Below are positions 28,669-37,721 of a DNA stretch of 64,000 nt, piece by piece. The DNA is taken from contig CAVYPR010000002.1 of NCBI GenBank assembly GCA_963770505.1, positions 79,027 to 143,026 of the forward strand, read 5' to 3'. This DNA comes from CAVYPR01 sp963770505 (GTDB lineage Bacteria > Actinomycetota > Acidimicrobiia > Acidimicrobiales > RAAP-2). Both the position numbers and the translations under genes were made by a program. Position 1 is the first letter of the stretch; every line of letters begins with the position of its first letter. The notes under the pieces are model-generated. The model saw only the letters and a list, made by a program, of their open reading frames with translations. It was not told where the DNA came from and did no database searches.

Positions 28669-29739
28669 TCAGGGAAGGGCGCGCAGCGCCCGGTCGTGGC
28701 CGACCAGGCGACGCCAGCGGTCCTCGACCTCCTGGACGAACCGCCGGCCCGAGGGGATGTGGGTGAGGACGTCGGCCTGTCCCTGCGGCCGGGCCAGCAT
28801 CCACGAGTGGCCGCCGGGCACCCACTGGACCGTGGTGCGGGCGCAGTCGGCGAACTCGGCGGCGGCGGCGGCGGTGGACACCCGGTCGAAGCAGCCCCAC
28901 TCGGCCAGGATCGGCATGGCCTGGGCGGCCAGCCGGCGTACCTCGGGCCGCAGGTCGGTGGCCATGAGCATCCCGCCGATGGGCATGGTGCGGCCGATCG
29001 AGCGCACGTTGCGACGGACGTCGGGAATGACCGAGCGCATGGTCGACGACATCCGCCCGATGAACAGGTCCGGGGTGTCGGCCAGGATGGCGGCCATCAT
29101 GTCGACGAAGGGCGCCAGGTCCGGGACGAAGGCCGCCAGGACCGAGGGCAGCACCCCGTGGCGCTCCTTCCAGGCCGGGGTGGCGACCCCGTCGCGGTAG
29201 ATGACGCCCAGCGTCCGGCGGGGGTGATCGTGGGCGTACTGCACCGCCACCGCCCCGCCCATCGAGTGGCCCAGGACGACGGCCGGGCCGGCCCCCACGT
29301 GGTCGAGCAGGAGGTCGATGTGCTCGGCCAGGATCTCCATCGACACCTGGTTCCAACCGAGGGGGTCGCTGCCCCCGAAGCCCGGGAGGCTGGGGTTGAC
29401 CACCCGCCACCCCATGGCGTGGGCCAGCCGGGCGCTCTCCCGCCAGTACATGCCGCCGCCGGCGAAGTAGCCGTGGATGTTGACCGCCCAAATCGGCTCG
29501 CTGCCGGGCCCCTCGGGGCCGTGGGCTTCCTCGTTGTCCGAGACGGCGAAACGGAACCGCCGCCCGCCCACCCGCAGGGTGCCGGCGGCCATCCGGATCT
29601 CCGGCGTCCGCAGCACGTTGCGCCGGTAGCGCCGCCGCACGGCGCCGACCGTCCGGGTGCCGAGCGGCCCGCGCCCGGCCCCTCTCTCGGGGGTCTCGTG
29701 GCCGGTCCGTTCCGGCCTCGCTGCGGCTGACGCGACCAT
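28669..29739 (-). CDS. Alpha/beta hydrolase
   Basis: A 356-residue protein with the alpha/beta-hydrolase pattern: oxyanion region VNIHGYFAGGGMYW, nucleophile elbow VVLGHSMGGAVA, and catalytic His in VPGGHSWML. The N-terminal ~50 residues are basic and not conserved. ATG 29739 follows a TAGCGT -10 box by nine bases; TTG 29748 directly abuts that box, so ATG is preferred. Substrate unknown. Confidence 0.82.
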   Translation of the reverse strand: MVASAAARPERTGHETPERGAGRGPLGTRTVGAVRRRYRRNVLRTPEIRMAAGTLRVGGRRFRFAVSDNEEAHGPEGPGSEPIWAVNIHGYFAGGGMYWRESARLAHAMGWRVVNPSLPGFGGSDPLGWNQVSMEILAEHIDLLLDHVGAGPAVVLGHSMGGAVAVQYAHDHPRRTLGVIYRDGVATPAWKERHGVLPSVLAAFVPDLAPFVDMMAAILADTPDLFIGRMSSTMRSVIPDVRRNVRSIGRTMPIGGMLMATDLRPEVRRLAAQAMPILAEWGCFDRVSTAAAAAEFADCARTTVQWVPGGHSWMLARPQGQADVLTHIPSGRRFVQEVEDRWRRLVGHDRALRALP

Positions 29740-29748
29740 CGTTCGCAA

Positions 29749-29754
29749 ACGCTA
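29749..29754 (-). promoter_or_regulatory. -10 box TAGCGT for the alpha/beta hydrolase
   Basis: Ends 9 bases before ATG 29739. Confidence 0.35.
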
Positions 29755-29846
29755 GCTCAGCGCGAGCGCCCGGCCGTGGCGGGCGGCTGGGTAAGGTCCA
29801 GCTCGAAGAGGGGCCCGGGAGCCGGGCCCGGCGATCGGAGGGAGCG

Positions 29847-30356
29847 ATGCACACCAACGACCTGCTGGTCGACGCCTTCCAGCGCGTGCGCGACGGCGTC
29901 CACCCGGTGGTCCAGGGGCTGACGCCCGAGCAGCTGACCGCTCGCCTCAACGGCCACGCCAACTCCATCGCCTGGCTCGTCTGGCACCTGGCGAGGGTGC
30001 AGGACCACCACGTGTCCGACGCCGCCGGCACCGAGCAGGTCTGGACGGCCGGGGGCTTCGAGCAGCGGTTCGGGCTGCCCTTCGAACCCGGGGCCACCGG
30101 CTACGGCCACGGCCCGAAGGACGTGGCCGCCGTGAAGGTGGCCTCCGGGGGACTCCTCATCGACTACTACGAGGCCGTGCACCGGGCCACCCTGCGGTTC
30201 GTCGAGGGGTTGACCGACGCCGACCTGGACCGGGTGGTCGACCCCTCGTGGGACCCCCCCGTCACCCTCGGCGTGCGCCTGGTGAGCGTGATCGACGACG
30301 ACCTCGAGCACGTGGGCCAGGCCGCCTTCGTCCGCGGCCTCCTGGAGCAGGCCTGA
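29847..30356 (+). CDS. DinB/DUF664-like protein
   Basis: A 169-residue four-helix-bundle protein of the DinB superfamily. Putative metal-binding His residues lie in IAWLVWHLARVQDHHV and DDLEHVGQAAFVRGLL. Many actinobacterial members are thiol (mycothiol)-dependent S-transferases, but the reaction here is unknown. ATG 29847 has GGAGGGAG 4 bases upstream. It stands alone between divergent and co-directional genes. Confidence 0.8.
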   Translation: MHTNDLLVDAFQRVRDGVHPVVQGLTPEQLTARLNGHANSIAWLVWHLARVQDHHVSDAAGTEQVWTAGGFEQRFGLPFEPGATGYGHGPKDVAAVKVASGGLLIDYYEAVHRATLRFVEGLTDADLDRVVDPSWDPPVTLGVRLVSVIDDDLEHVGQAAFVRGLLEQA

Positions 30357-30546
30357 ACCTCCCCGGGTAGCCTCGCCCCCCTGTGCCCGGGGCAGGCGAG
30401 GCGGCCGCGAGGCTGGCCATGAGGACCAGGCTGCTGCTTCGTGGCGTGGGGGAGCTCGGCCCCTCCACCACCGGGGCCATCGTCACCAGCAGCGCCCGCA
30501 TGGCCTCGCGCCGCCGGCGCGACCGGCGGGCCGAGGGGGGGCGGCG

Positions 30547-33005
30547 GTGGCCCGGGGACCGGGCCCCCTGCTCTCCGCCGAGCCGCTCACGGCCCCCGGC
30601 GACGAGTCCGGCCCGCTCGGGGTGTGCTGCCGGTTCGCCGAGGCCGACCTCGAGGTGCGGTTCCTCGCCGACGACATCGTCCGCCTCACCTGGGGGCCGG
30701 GGGAGCCCCCGATCCCCTGGGCCCTGGCCCAGCCGACCGCCGACCACCGTCCCAGCTCGGTGGTCGAGGTGACGGCGGGGACCCCTCCGGCCACGCCGGT
30801 CCGCGCCGCCACCCCCGAGCTCAGCGTCGAGGTCACCGGCGAGGGGTGGGTGTCGTTCCGGGGCCGCGACGACAGGCTGCTGCGCCGGGAGCTGCCGCCG
30901 CTGCGGCGCGGGGCGGCGCGCACGGCGCGCTTCGAGCTGCGCCCCGGCGAGCGGGTGGCCGGCCTGGGCGAGCAGGCGTCGCCGGTCACACTGCGCGGGA
31001 CCACCCACCGGCTGTGGAACCGGGACCCCGGCGGGGCCTGGGGCCCCGGGGACGACCCCCTCTACCTGTGCGTGCCGGTGCTCCTCGGCCTCCACCCCGA
31101 CGGTGACGTGCTGGCCTTCTTCGAGAACCCCCACGAGGCGACGGTCCGCGTCGACGGCGCCGCCCCGGTCGCCGCCCAGGCCCGGGTCGAGCTCACCTTC
31201 CGCGGCGGCACCGACCGCCACTACGTGGCCGCCGGGACGCTGCCGCGGCTCCTCGAGCGCTACAGCTGGCTGACCGGCCGCCCGACGCTCCCGCCCCGCT
31301 GGTCGCTCGGCTTCCACCAGTGCCGCTGGGGCTACCGCAGCCAGGGCGAGGTCCGCGACGTGGCCGACGGCTTCGCCCGGGAGGGGCTGCCGCTCAGCGC
31401 CGTCCACCTCGACATCGACCACATGGACGGCTACCGGGTCTTCACCGCTGACCCGGTCCGGTTCGGCGACCTCGAAGGGCTCTGCGGGGACCTCGAGGCC
31501 CGCGGCACCCGGGTGGTGACGATCGTGGACCCCGCCGTCAAGGCCGACGAGTCCTTCGAGGTCTTCCGCCAGGGTCGAGACGACGGGCGGTTCCTCAAAG
31601 ACGCCGACGGCCGCCCCCTGCTGGGGGTGGTCTGGCCGGGACGAGCCGCCTTCCCCGACTTCACCGACCCGGCCACCCGCGAGTGGTGGGCCGGCCTCTA
31701 CAAGGGGCTGCTCGACGCCGGGGTGTCGGGGGTCTGGCACGACATGAACGAGCCCACGTCCATCGCCCTGTGGGGCGACCGGACGTTGCCCCCCGGCACC
31801 CGGCACGTCGCCGAGGGCCGCGGGGGCGACCACCGCCAGTGCCACAACGTCTACGGACTCCTGATGGACCGGGCCGGCTTCGAGGCGCAGGCCGCCGGGC
31901 GCCCGGACCGGCGCCCGTGGCTGCTGTCGCGCTCGGGTTGGGCCGGGCTGCAGCGCTGGGCCTGGTGCTGGACGGCCGACGTCGAGGCGACCTGGGAGGG
32001 GCTCCGCCAGCAGGTCGCCACCACGATCGGCCTGGGGCTCTCGGGCATCGCCTACACCGGGTCCGACACCGGCGGGTTCAACGGGGCCCCCGGCCCCGAG
32101 CTCTTCCTGCGCTGGCTGGAGCTGGCGGTCCTCATGCCCTTCTGCCGCACCCACTCGGTGACCGGGGCCCCGCCCCGCGAGCCCTGGCGGTGGCCCGAGC
32201 CCTACCGCACCGCCGTGGGCCGGCTGGTCCGCTTCCGCTACCGCCTCCTCCCCTACCTCTACACCCTGGCCCACGAGGCCAGCCGCACCGGCCACCCCTT
32301 CGTGCGCCCGCTGTCCTGGCCCGACGGGCGGGGCCCGGCCCCCGCCGGGGCCGACGACCGGCTGTGGTCGTCCGACGACGCCTACCTCCTGGGCGACGCC
32401 CTCCTCGTGGCGCCGGCCACCCGGGAGGGCTGCGGGGCGCGCCCGGTGCCGCTCCCGGCCGGCGAGTGGTTCCGCTGGCGGGCGTTGCCCCCCATGGAGG
32501 GGGGGACGGGGCCGGGCTCGACACGGTGGAGCGGCTGGTCGGGACACAGACGGTCGAGCTCGACACGCCGCCCGGCCAGCCGCTGGTGCTGGTGCGGGCG
32601 GGCACCGTGCTGCCCCTCGACGACGGGTGGGCCGCCGACGGGCCCCCCGACGACGGGCGGTTGGCCCCCGGCCACGGCCCCCGGCGGCCCGCCGTCCACT
32701 GCTTCGCCTCGGCCGGGGGAGTGGCGGCCGGCGGCTCCTACGACGACGCCGGCGACGGCCACGGCCCCGGCCGGGTCGACCGGTTCAACCTGGCCGCCGG
32801 CCCCTCGGGGCCGGTGCTGCGCTGGGGGCGCGACGGCGCCTACCCCGCGCCCGGGCGGCTGCGGGTGGTGGTCCACGGGCTGTCCGCCACCCGGGCGATG
32901 GCCGACGGGTTCGAGGTGGAGGCGACCGTGTGGCGTGACGACCGGGGCCAGGCGACGACGTCGGTCGACTGCCGGACCTTCGACGAGCTTCGCTTCGAGT
33001 TCTAG
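30547..33005 (+). CDS. GH31 family alpha-glycosidase (one frameshift)
   Basis: About 819 codons. N-terminal beta domain to ~residue 230, then the barrel: SLGFHQCRWGYRSQGEV, HLDIDHMDGYRVFT, nucleophile motif GVWHDMNEPTS, RSGWAGLQRW, acid/base motif YTGSDTGGFNG and FCRTHSVTG. The frame shifts near 32488-32505, in adjacent C and G runs, and continues to the C-terminal beta domain ending at TAG 33003. Likely an alpha-glucosidase. GTG 30547 has GAGGGGGG upstream; however, codons from GTG 30383 in another frame also have strong third-position GC and a TAGCCT box, so the true N-terminus may be 55 residues longer with a second frameshift in the G run at 30534-30541. Confidence 0.87.
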
Positions 33006-33010
33006 GGGCC

Positions 33011-33805
33011 TCAGGTCACGTCGCGCCGGAAGGTGGTGAAGTAGCCGATCACCGCCATGCCCACCCCCCAGGCCAGCAGGGCCAGCCCCCCCGCCCACCA
33101 GCTGAGCAGCGGTCCCTCGCCGCCGTTGCCCCGCGAGCCGTTGAGGCCCCCGGCCAGCGCGGCGGTCGAGCGCGAGGGGAACCAGTTGAGGTCGGCGTGG
33201 AAGATGAGGTGCACGAGGAGCACGATGAGCGGCTCGAGCACGATGGTGAGGGCGAGGGCGAAGATGACCGCCCCCACCTGGTTGCGCAAGAGGGTCCCGA
33301 TGCCCATGCCGAAGACGGCCAGCAGGGCGTAGGCACCGAGCAGCCCCGGCACCACCGGGCCGACCTGGCGCAGGAGTGTGGACACGATGCCACCCTCGGC
33401 CACGAAGAGCGGGATGCCGAGCGCCGCCACCACGGCCAGGCTGATCAGCCCGAGCACCAGGCCCCAGATCGCCGAGGCGAAGACCTTGGCCACCAGCACC
33501 TCCTCGCGGCGCGGGGTGACCAGCAGGGTCGCGGTCAGGAGCCTCTGGCGGTACTCGGTGGTGATGCACAGCACGCCGAGCACCGGGGCGAGGAGCACGC
33601 CCGGGCTGTAGCCGGCCCCGACGAGCTCGCGCAGGTGGTGCACGGAGGTGGGGGCGGTGAAGACGGTGTGGCCGGGGGTCGAGGTGACGAAGAACGTGGG
33701 GATGATCCCGAAGAGGCCCGTCAGCAGCACGGTGACGCCGAAGAGGATCCACAGCCCCGGCGTCGTCCGCATCTTGAACAGCTCGGCCCGCAGGGTGCGG
33801 ATCAC
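33011..33805 (-). CDS. ABC-2 type transporter permease
   Basis: A 264-residue membrane protein with about six helices: FKMRTTPGLWILFGVTVLL, SPGVLLAPVLGVLCIT, FASAIWGLVLGLISLAVVAA, VVPGLLGAYALLAVFGMGIG, FALALTIVLEPLIVLLVHLI, and a C-terminal WAGGLALLAWGVGMAVIG. Its GTG overlaps the stop of the ATPase gene (GTGA), so the pair makes one exporter. The exported substrate is unknown. It converges with the GH31 gene with only five bases between. Confidence 0.87.
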   Translation of the reverse strand: MIRTLRAELFKMRTTPGLWILFGVTVLLTGLFGIIPTFFVTSTPGHTVFTAPTSVHHLRELVGAGYSPGVLLAPVLGVLCITTEYRQRLLTATLLVTPRREEVLVAKVFASAIWGLVLGLISLAVVAALGIPLFVAEGGIVSTLLRQVGPVVPGLLGAYALLAVFGMGIGTLLRNQVGAVIFALALTIVLEPLIVLLVHLIFHADLNWFPSRSTAALAGGLNGSRGNGGEGPLLSWWAGGLALLAWGVGMAVIGYFTTFRRDVT

Positions 33806-34923
33806 GAGGGGCCACCCCCGCCCTGAGGCCCGGCCGGGGGCGGCCAGACCGGGGTCGGTGGCCATCCCGGAGGCGGCGGCGGGGGCGGCACGGTCGCTGG
33901 ATTTCCCGGCGGTGCCCCGGCGGGCGGTGCCCCCTGGCCGCCGGTGGGCGGCGGTGCCCACGGACCGCCGGTGGGCGGCGGTGCCCACGGGCCGGGCGAG
34001 CCGGGCTGGGCGCCGTAAGGGGTGGTGAGCGAGAGGAAGAGGGCCTCGAGGTCCTGGCTCTCCTGGACGAGCTCGTAGACGACGAGCCGGTTGGAGGCCA
34101 GCACCGGGCCGAGCTGCTCGGGCGTGGCCCCGTCGACCACCACCACGTCGGCCGCCAGCCGGCGCGGGGACAACCCCATCTGGTGGACCAGGGCCAGCAG
34201 GCGGTCCGGCTCGGGGGTGCGCACCCGCATCGAGGACCTGCTCTGGGCGACGAGCGAGGAGAGCGGGCCCTGGGCCCGCAGCACGCCCTGGGAGAGGATC
34301 ACCACGTCGTCGACCGTCTGGGCCATCTCGGCCAGGAGGTGGGAGGAGACCAGCACGGTCCTCCCCTCGCGGGCCAGGTGCCGGAGGAACTCGCGCAGCC
34401 AGGCGATCCCCTGGGGGTCGAGGCCGTTGGACGGCTCGTCGAGGATGAGGACGCCGGGGTCGCCCAGGAGCGCCCCGGCCAGCTCGAGCCGCTGCCGCAT
34501 CCCCGTCGAGAAGCCGCCCACCCTGCGGCGGGCGTCGCCGGCCAGGCCGACGAGGTCGAGCACCTCGTCGATGCGGGAGAACTCGATGCCCGCGGCCAAG
34601 GCGATCATCTTCAGGTGGTTGCGGGCGCGGCGGGCGGGGTGGAAGCTCGTGGCCTCGAGCACGGCGCCGACCCGGCGGGTGGGCGCGGGCAGGTCGCGGT
34701 AGGCGACGCCGTCGATGGTGGCCGCACCCGAGGTCGCGTTCACCAGCCCGAGCAGCATGCGCAGGGTGGTGGTCTTGCCGGCCCCGTTGGGCCCGAGGAA
34801 GCCCGTCACCCGCCCGGGGACGACCGTGAACGAGACGTCCTGGACGGCGACCACCGAGCCGAACCTCTTGGTGAGACCGCGGACCTCGATCGCCCCGCCG
34901 GCCGGTGGGTGGGCGGCGGTCAC
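33802..34923 (-). CDS. ABC transporter ATP-binding protein with Pro-rich C-terminal tail
   Basis: A 373-residue ATPase. Walker A is GPNGAGKTT, the signature is GFSTGMRQRLELA, Walker B is VLILDEPSNGLDPQG, with the H-loop in SSHLLAEM. Residues 1-305 match DrrA/CcmA-type exporter ATPases. The last ~65 residues are Pro/Gly-rich, with PWAPPPTGG twice (27-base DNA repeat at 33938-33991). GTG 34923 starts 6 bases after TAGGGT. The tail could be a protein interaction segment. Confidence 0.9.
   Translation of the reverse strand: MTAAHPPAGGAIEVRGLTKRFGSVVAVQDVSFTVVPGRVTGFLGPNGAGKTTTLRMLLGLVNATSGAATIDGVAYRDLPAPTRRVGAVLEATSFHPARRARNHLKMIALAAGIEFSRIDEVLDLVGLAGDARRRVGGFSTGMRQRLELAGALLGDPGVLILDEPSNGLDPQGIAWLREFLRHLAREGRTVLVSSHLLAEMAQTVDDVVILSQGVLRAQGPLSSLVAQSRSSMRVRTPEPDRLLALVHQMGLSPRRLAADVVVVDGATPEQLGPVLASNRLVVYELVQESQDLEALFLSLTTPYGAQPGSPGPWAPPPTGGPWAPPPTGGQGAPPAGAPPGNPATVPPPPPPPGWPPTPVWPPPAGPQGGGGPS
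33938..33991 (-). repeat. Two tandem 27-base repeats in the ATPase tail
   Basis: Near-identical units at 33938-33964 and 33965-33991, each encoding nine residues of the PWAPPPTGG type on the minus strand. Confidence 0.8.
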
Positions 34924-34929
34924 CGCGGC

Positions 34930-34935
34930 ACCCTA
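34930..34935 (-). promoter_or_regulatory. -10 box TAGGGT for the ABC exporter
   Basis: Ends 6 bases before GTG 34923. Confidence 0.4.
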
Positions 34936-34960
34936 CCCCCGCCGCGGTCCCGCCGGAGGG

Positions 34961-36040
34961 CTACAGGTCGATGACCTGGCGGATGACCTCGCCGCGCTTG
35001 AGGGCCTGCAAGCCGTCGTTGACGCCTTCGAGCCCGAAGCGCTTGGTGACCATCCCGTCGAGGTCGAGCCGGCCGTTCCTCCACAGCCGGATGAGCCGGT
35101 GGAACTCGGTGCGGACGTCGGCACCGCCGTAGTAGCTGCCGAGGAGGCGCTTCTGTGTGAAGAACAGCTCGAACCCGTTCAGCACGAGCGTGGACTCGGC
35201 CGTGCCGGCGCCCACGATGACCGTCGTCCCCCCCCGCCGGGTGGCGTCCCACGCCGCCCGGAAGGTGACGGCGGCGCCGATGCACTCGATGGCGTAGTCG
35301 AACCCCTCCCCGCCGGTGACCTCGCCGCGCGCCTCGCCCAGGTCGTCGGGGTGGACGGCGTGGGTGGCGCCGAACCGCTTGGCGTCGTCGAGCTTCTCGG
35401 GCACCATGTCGACGGCCACGATCTCGGCGGCCCCGCAGATCCGGGCGCCCTGGATGGCCGAGATGCCGACCCCGCCGCAGCCGAAGACCACGACCGAGGA
35501 GCCCACCTGGACCTGGGCGGTGTTGACCGCGGCGCCCACCCCGGTGGTCACGCCGCAGCCGATGAGGGCCCCGATCTCGTAGGGCACGTCGTCGGGGATC
35601 ACCACCACCCCCTGCTCGGGGAGGATCAGCTCCTCGGCCCAGGTGCCGGTGCCGGCGAAGCCGTAGATGTCCTCGGCGCCGCGCTTGAAGTGGGTGGTGG
35701 CGGCGATGGTGAAGAAGATGTCGACGCAGAGGTTGGGCTGTCCCCGCCGGCAGGCCTTGCACTTCCCGCAGGGCGGGGTCCAGGCCACGATGACGTGGTC
35801 GCCCACCTTGGTGGTCGAGACCCCGTCGCCCACGGCGACCACCTCGCCGGCCCCCTCGTGGCCGGGGACGAACGGGGCGATCTGGGGGAAGCCCCCCTGC
35901 ATGCCCGAGAGGTCCGAGTGGCAGAGGCCGGCGGCGTGGATCCGCACGCGCACCTCCCCGGGTCCCGGGTCGCCGATGACCAGGTCGTCGACGATCTCGA
36001 CCGTCTCGTTCCCGCTGGTCGTGCAGATGGCTGCGCGCAT
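34961..36040 (-). CDS. Zinc-dependent alcohol dehydrogenase, class III/NDMA-type
   Basis: A 359-residue medium-chain dehydrogenase. Catalytic zinc ligands lie in GLCHSDLSG and GHEGAGEVV; structural zinc ligands lie in CGKCKACRRGQPNLC; the nucleotide motif is VVVFGCGGVGISAIQGA. The overall pattern matches the NDMA-dependent/mycofactocin-associated ADH group, in which the cofactor stays bound; that subgroup call is inferred. ATG 36040 has GGAGGAG 2-8 bases upstream. It lies in tandem after the KstR-like regulator gene and is a likely steroid or alcohol catabolic enzyme. Confidence 0.88.
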   Translation of the reverse strand: MRAAICTTSGNETVEIVDDLVIGDPGPGEVRVRIHAAGLCHSDLSGMQGGFPQIAPFVPGHEGAGEVVAVGDGVSTTKVGDHVIVAWTPPCGKCKACRRGQPNLCVDIFFTIAATTHFKRGAEDIYGFAGTGTWAEELILPEQGVVVIPDDVPYEIGALIGCGVTTGVGAAVNTAQVQVGSSVVVFGCGGVGISAIQGARICGAAEIVAVDMVPEKLDDAKRFGATHAVHPDDLGEARGEVTGGEGFDYAIECIGAAVTFRAAWDATRRGGTTVIVGAGTAESTLVLNGFELFFTQKRLLGSYYGGADVRTEFHRLIRLWRNGRLDLDGMVTKRFGLEGVNDGLQALKRGEVIRQVIDL

Positions 36041-36147
36041 GACTCCTCCGTCTCCTCGGTGGCTCCCGGGCGTCGTCCGTCTTGGCCGTGCCGCTCGGCC
36101 CCCCGCCAGGCATTCGACCACGGCCCGGACCCGCCGGGCAATACCTC

Positions 36148-36731
36148 CTAGAGGTTCGGCGGGAGGAGGAGGCCGACGGCCACGGCCAGCTCGTCGTGGA
36201 CGCGGCTCATGGGCGACCATCCGCTGACCCAGCCGGCCAGGGCCGAGTACCAGACGTGGCCGATGATCCGGGCCCGCTCGGCCAGGTCGGGCGGGTGCGG
36301 CTCGCCGATGGCCCGGGTGATGACCCCCTCCATGAGGGCGGTGATCTGCTGCTGGCAGGCCACGGCCCCGGGGTCGGGAGAGGAGAGCGAGGTGAAGACC
36401 GCGCTCACCAGCCGGGGCTGGCGGCCCATGGCGCGCAGGCCCCGGTCGAGCACGTCGAGCACCCGCTCCGCGCTCTGGCCCCCCGCGCCGGCTGCTGGGC
36501 CATCCGGGCGTCGAGCTGCTCGACCCAGTGGACCAGGGTGGCGGCCAGGAGGTGGTCCTTGGAGGTGAAGTAGCGGTAGACGGTGCCCATGGCCACGTCG
36601 GCCCGGGCCGCCACGTCCCGCATCTGCACGGCCTCGTAGCCGCCCTCGAGGCCCAGCTCCATGGCGGCGTCGATGACCCGCTGGCGCCGGGCCAGCTGGG
36701 CCCTGGTCATCGGCCGGAGCGCGACCTCCAT
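36148..36731 (-). CDS. kstR: KstR-like TetR family repressor (one frameshift)
   Basis: About 195 codons. The N-terminal DNA-binding helices read VIDAAMELGLEGGYEAVQMR, DVAARADVAMGTVYRYFTSK, the KstR-type recognition segment. The frame breaks in a G run near 36490 (one base missing over the span) and resumes as ERVLDVLDRGLRAM, continuing to IIGHVWYSALAGWVSG. KstR represses sterol catabolic genes and is released by steroid acyl-CoA. ATG 36731 follows TATCCT by six bases, and a perfect KstR operator motif lies between that box and the -35 position, so autoregulation is likely. Confidence 0.78.
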
Positions 36732-36737
36732 TTGGCG

Positions 36738-36743
36738 AGGATA
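36738..36743 (-). promoter_or_regulatory. -10 box TATCCT for the KstR-like gene
   Basis: Ends 6 bases before ATG 36731; good TAnnnT match. Confidence 0.45.
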
Positions 36744-36748
36744 ACCGC

Positions 36749-36762
36749 TAGAACCGGTTCCA
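36749..36762. promoter_or_regulatory. KstR operator TAGAACCGGTTCCA
   Basis: Matches the published mycobacterial KstR consensus TnnAACnnGTTnnA at every fixed position. It lies 5 bases upstream of the -10 box of the KstR-like gene, where a bound repressor would block that promoter. It is also about 65 bases upstream of the -10 box of the divergent TetR gene. Confidence 0.7.
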
Positions 36763-36826
36763 GAACGGCTGGGCGCCGACCGCCCGACCGCCCCGGGGGG
36801 CCCGGTCCGGCCGACCCCGGCGAAAC

Positions 36827-36832
36827 TACGCT
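36827..36832 (+). promoter_or_regulatory. -10 box TACGCT for the second TetR gene
   Basis: Ends exactly 6 bases before ATG 36839; identical hexamer and spacing to the amidohydrolase promoter at 47510-47515. Confidence 0.45.
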
Positions 36833-36838
36833 CTGCCC

Positions 36839-37675
36839 ATGGCCGCATCGCCCCCACCCCAGCGCGGGCGCCGGACGCGGCCGGCGCCGGCCGGCGCCGG
36901 GGAGGGCCCGCTGGCGGCCACCGACGGGAGGGTCCCCGGCCAGCGGGGCCGGGCCACCCGCCAGCGGCTGCTCGAGTCGACGGTGGAGCTCCTGTCGAGC
37001 ACCCCGTGGCGGTCGGTCAAGGTGATCGACATCGCCCGGCGCGCCGGGACCTCGCCGGCCACCTTCTACCAGTACTTCGAGAACGTCGAGCAGGCGATCG
37101 AGGTGCTGGCCGAGGAGATGGTGGCCGAGGCGGCCGAGCTGGCCGCCCTGGTGGCCGGTGACTGGAGCGAGCCCTCGAGCTGGGAGACGGCGCTCTGTGT
37201 CACCGAGGGGTTCCTCGACTACTGGGAGGCCAACCGGGCCGTCTTCCGGGTGGTCGACCTGGCCACCGAGGAGGGGGACGCCGCCCTGCGGGGGGTCCGG
37301 GTGCGGGCCCTCAACGCCGTCACCGTGGCCCTGGCCCAGGCCATCACCGCCCACGCGCCGCCCGGGCCGGGCCCGGCGGGGGCCGTCACCGGCTCGCCGG
37401 CCGGCTCGGACCCTATGGCCGTGGCCGGCTCGCTGGTCGCCATGTACGCCAGCGTGGCCGCCCATCGCTACGGCTTCGAATTCTGGGGCATCCGGACGGC
37501 CTCGCTGGTCGACAGCCAGGCCCGCCTCCTGCACTGGTCGGTCACCGGGCGACCCGGACCACCGGGCGTCGTCGGCCGCCGCCCGCTGCGGGTCTCCCGG
37601 GCGGCGGGGCCACGGACCGGCCCGACGCTGGGCGGTGCGGTGGTGGCCCAACGCGCCGGCCGCCACCCCACCTGA
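36839..37675 (+). CDS. TetR family transcriptional regulator
   Basis: A 278-residue regulator divergent from the KstR-like gene. After a Pro/Arg-rich N-terminus of about 40 residues, the HTH domain reads TRQRLLESTVELLSS, then VIDIARRAGTSPATFYQYFE. The ligand domain contains FLDYWEANRAVFRVVDLATEEGD, typical of actinobacterial TetRs near fatty-acid and steroid genes. A basic, low-complexity tail follows residue ~235. Ligand and operator unknown. Confidence 0.85.
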   Translation: MAASPPPQRGRRTRPAPAGAGEGPLAATDGRVPGQRGRATRQRLLESTVELLSSTPWRSVKVIDIARRAGTSPATFYQYFENVEQAIEVLAEEMVAEAAELAALVAGDWSEPSSWETALCVTEGFLDYWEANRAVFRVVDLATEEGDAALRGVRVRALNAVTVALAQAITAHAPPGPGPAGAVTGSPAGSDPMAVAGSLVAMYASVAAHRYGFEFWGIRTASLVDSQARLLHWSVTGRPGPPGVVGRRPLRVSRAAGPRTGPTLGGAVVAQRAGRHPT

Positions 37676-37708
37676 GCCCCCGGCCCGCGCCCGCCCGCCG
37701 CCGGCCAC

Positions 37709-37715
37709 TAGACCT
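37709..37715 (+). promoter_or_regulatory. -10-like TAGACCT for the two-component genes
   Basis: TAGACC ends 7 bases before GTG 37722. Confidence 0.35.
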
Positions 37716-37721
37716 GTAGTC

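Noticed and set aside
35169..35182. Second KstR site TCGAACCCGTTCAG
   Set aside because: Fails the last fixed A of TnnAACnnGTTnnA and lies inside the alcohol dehydrogenase coding region.
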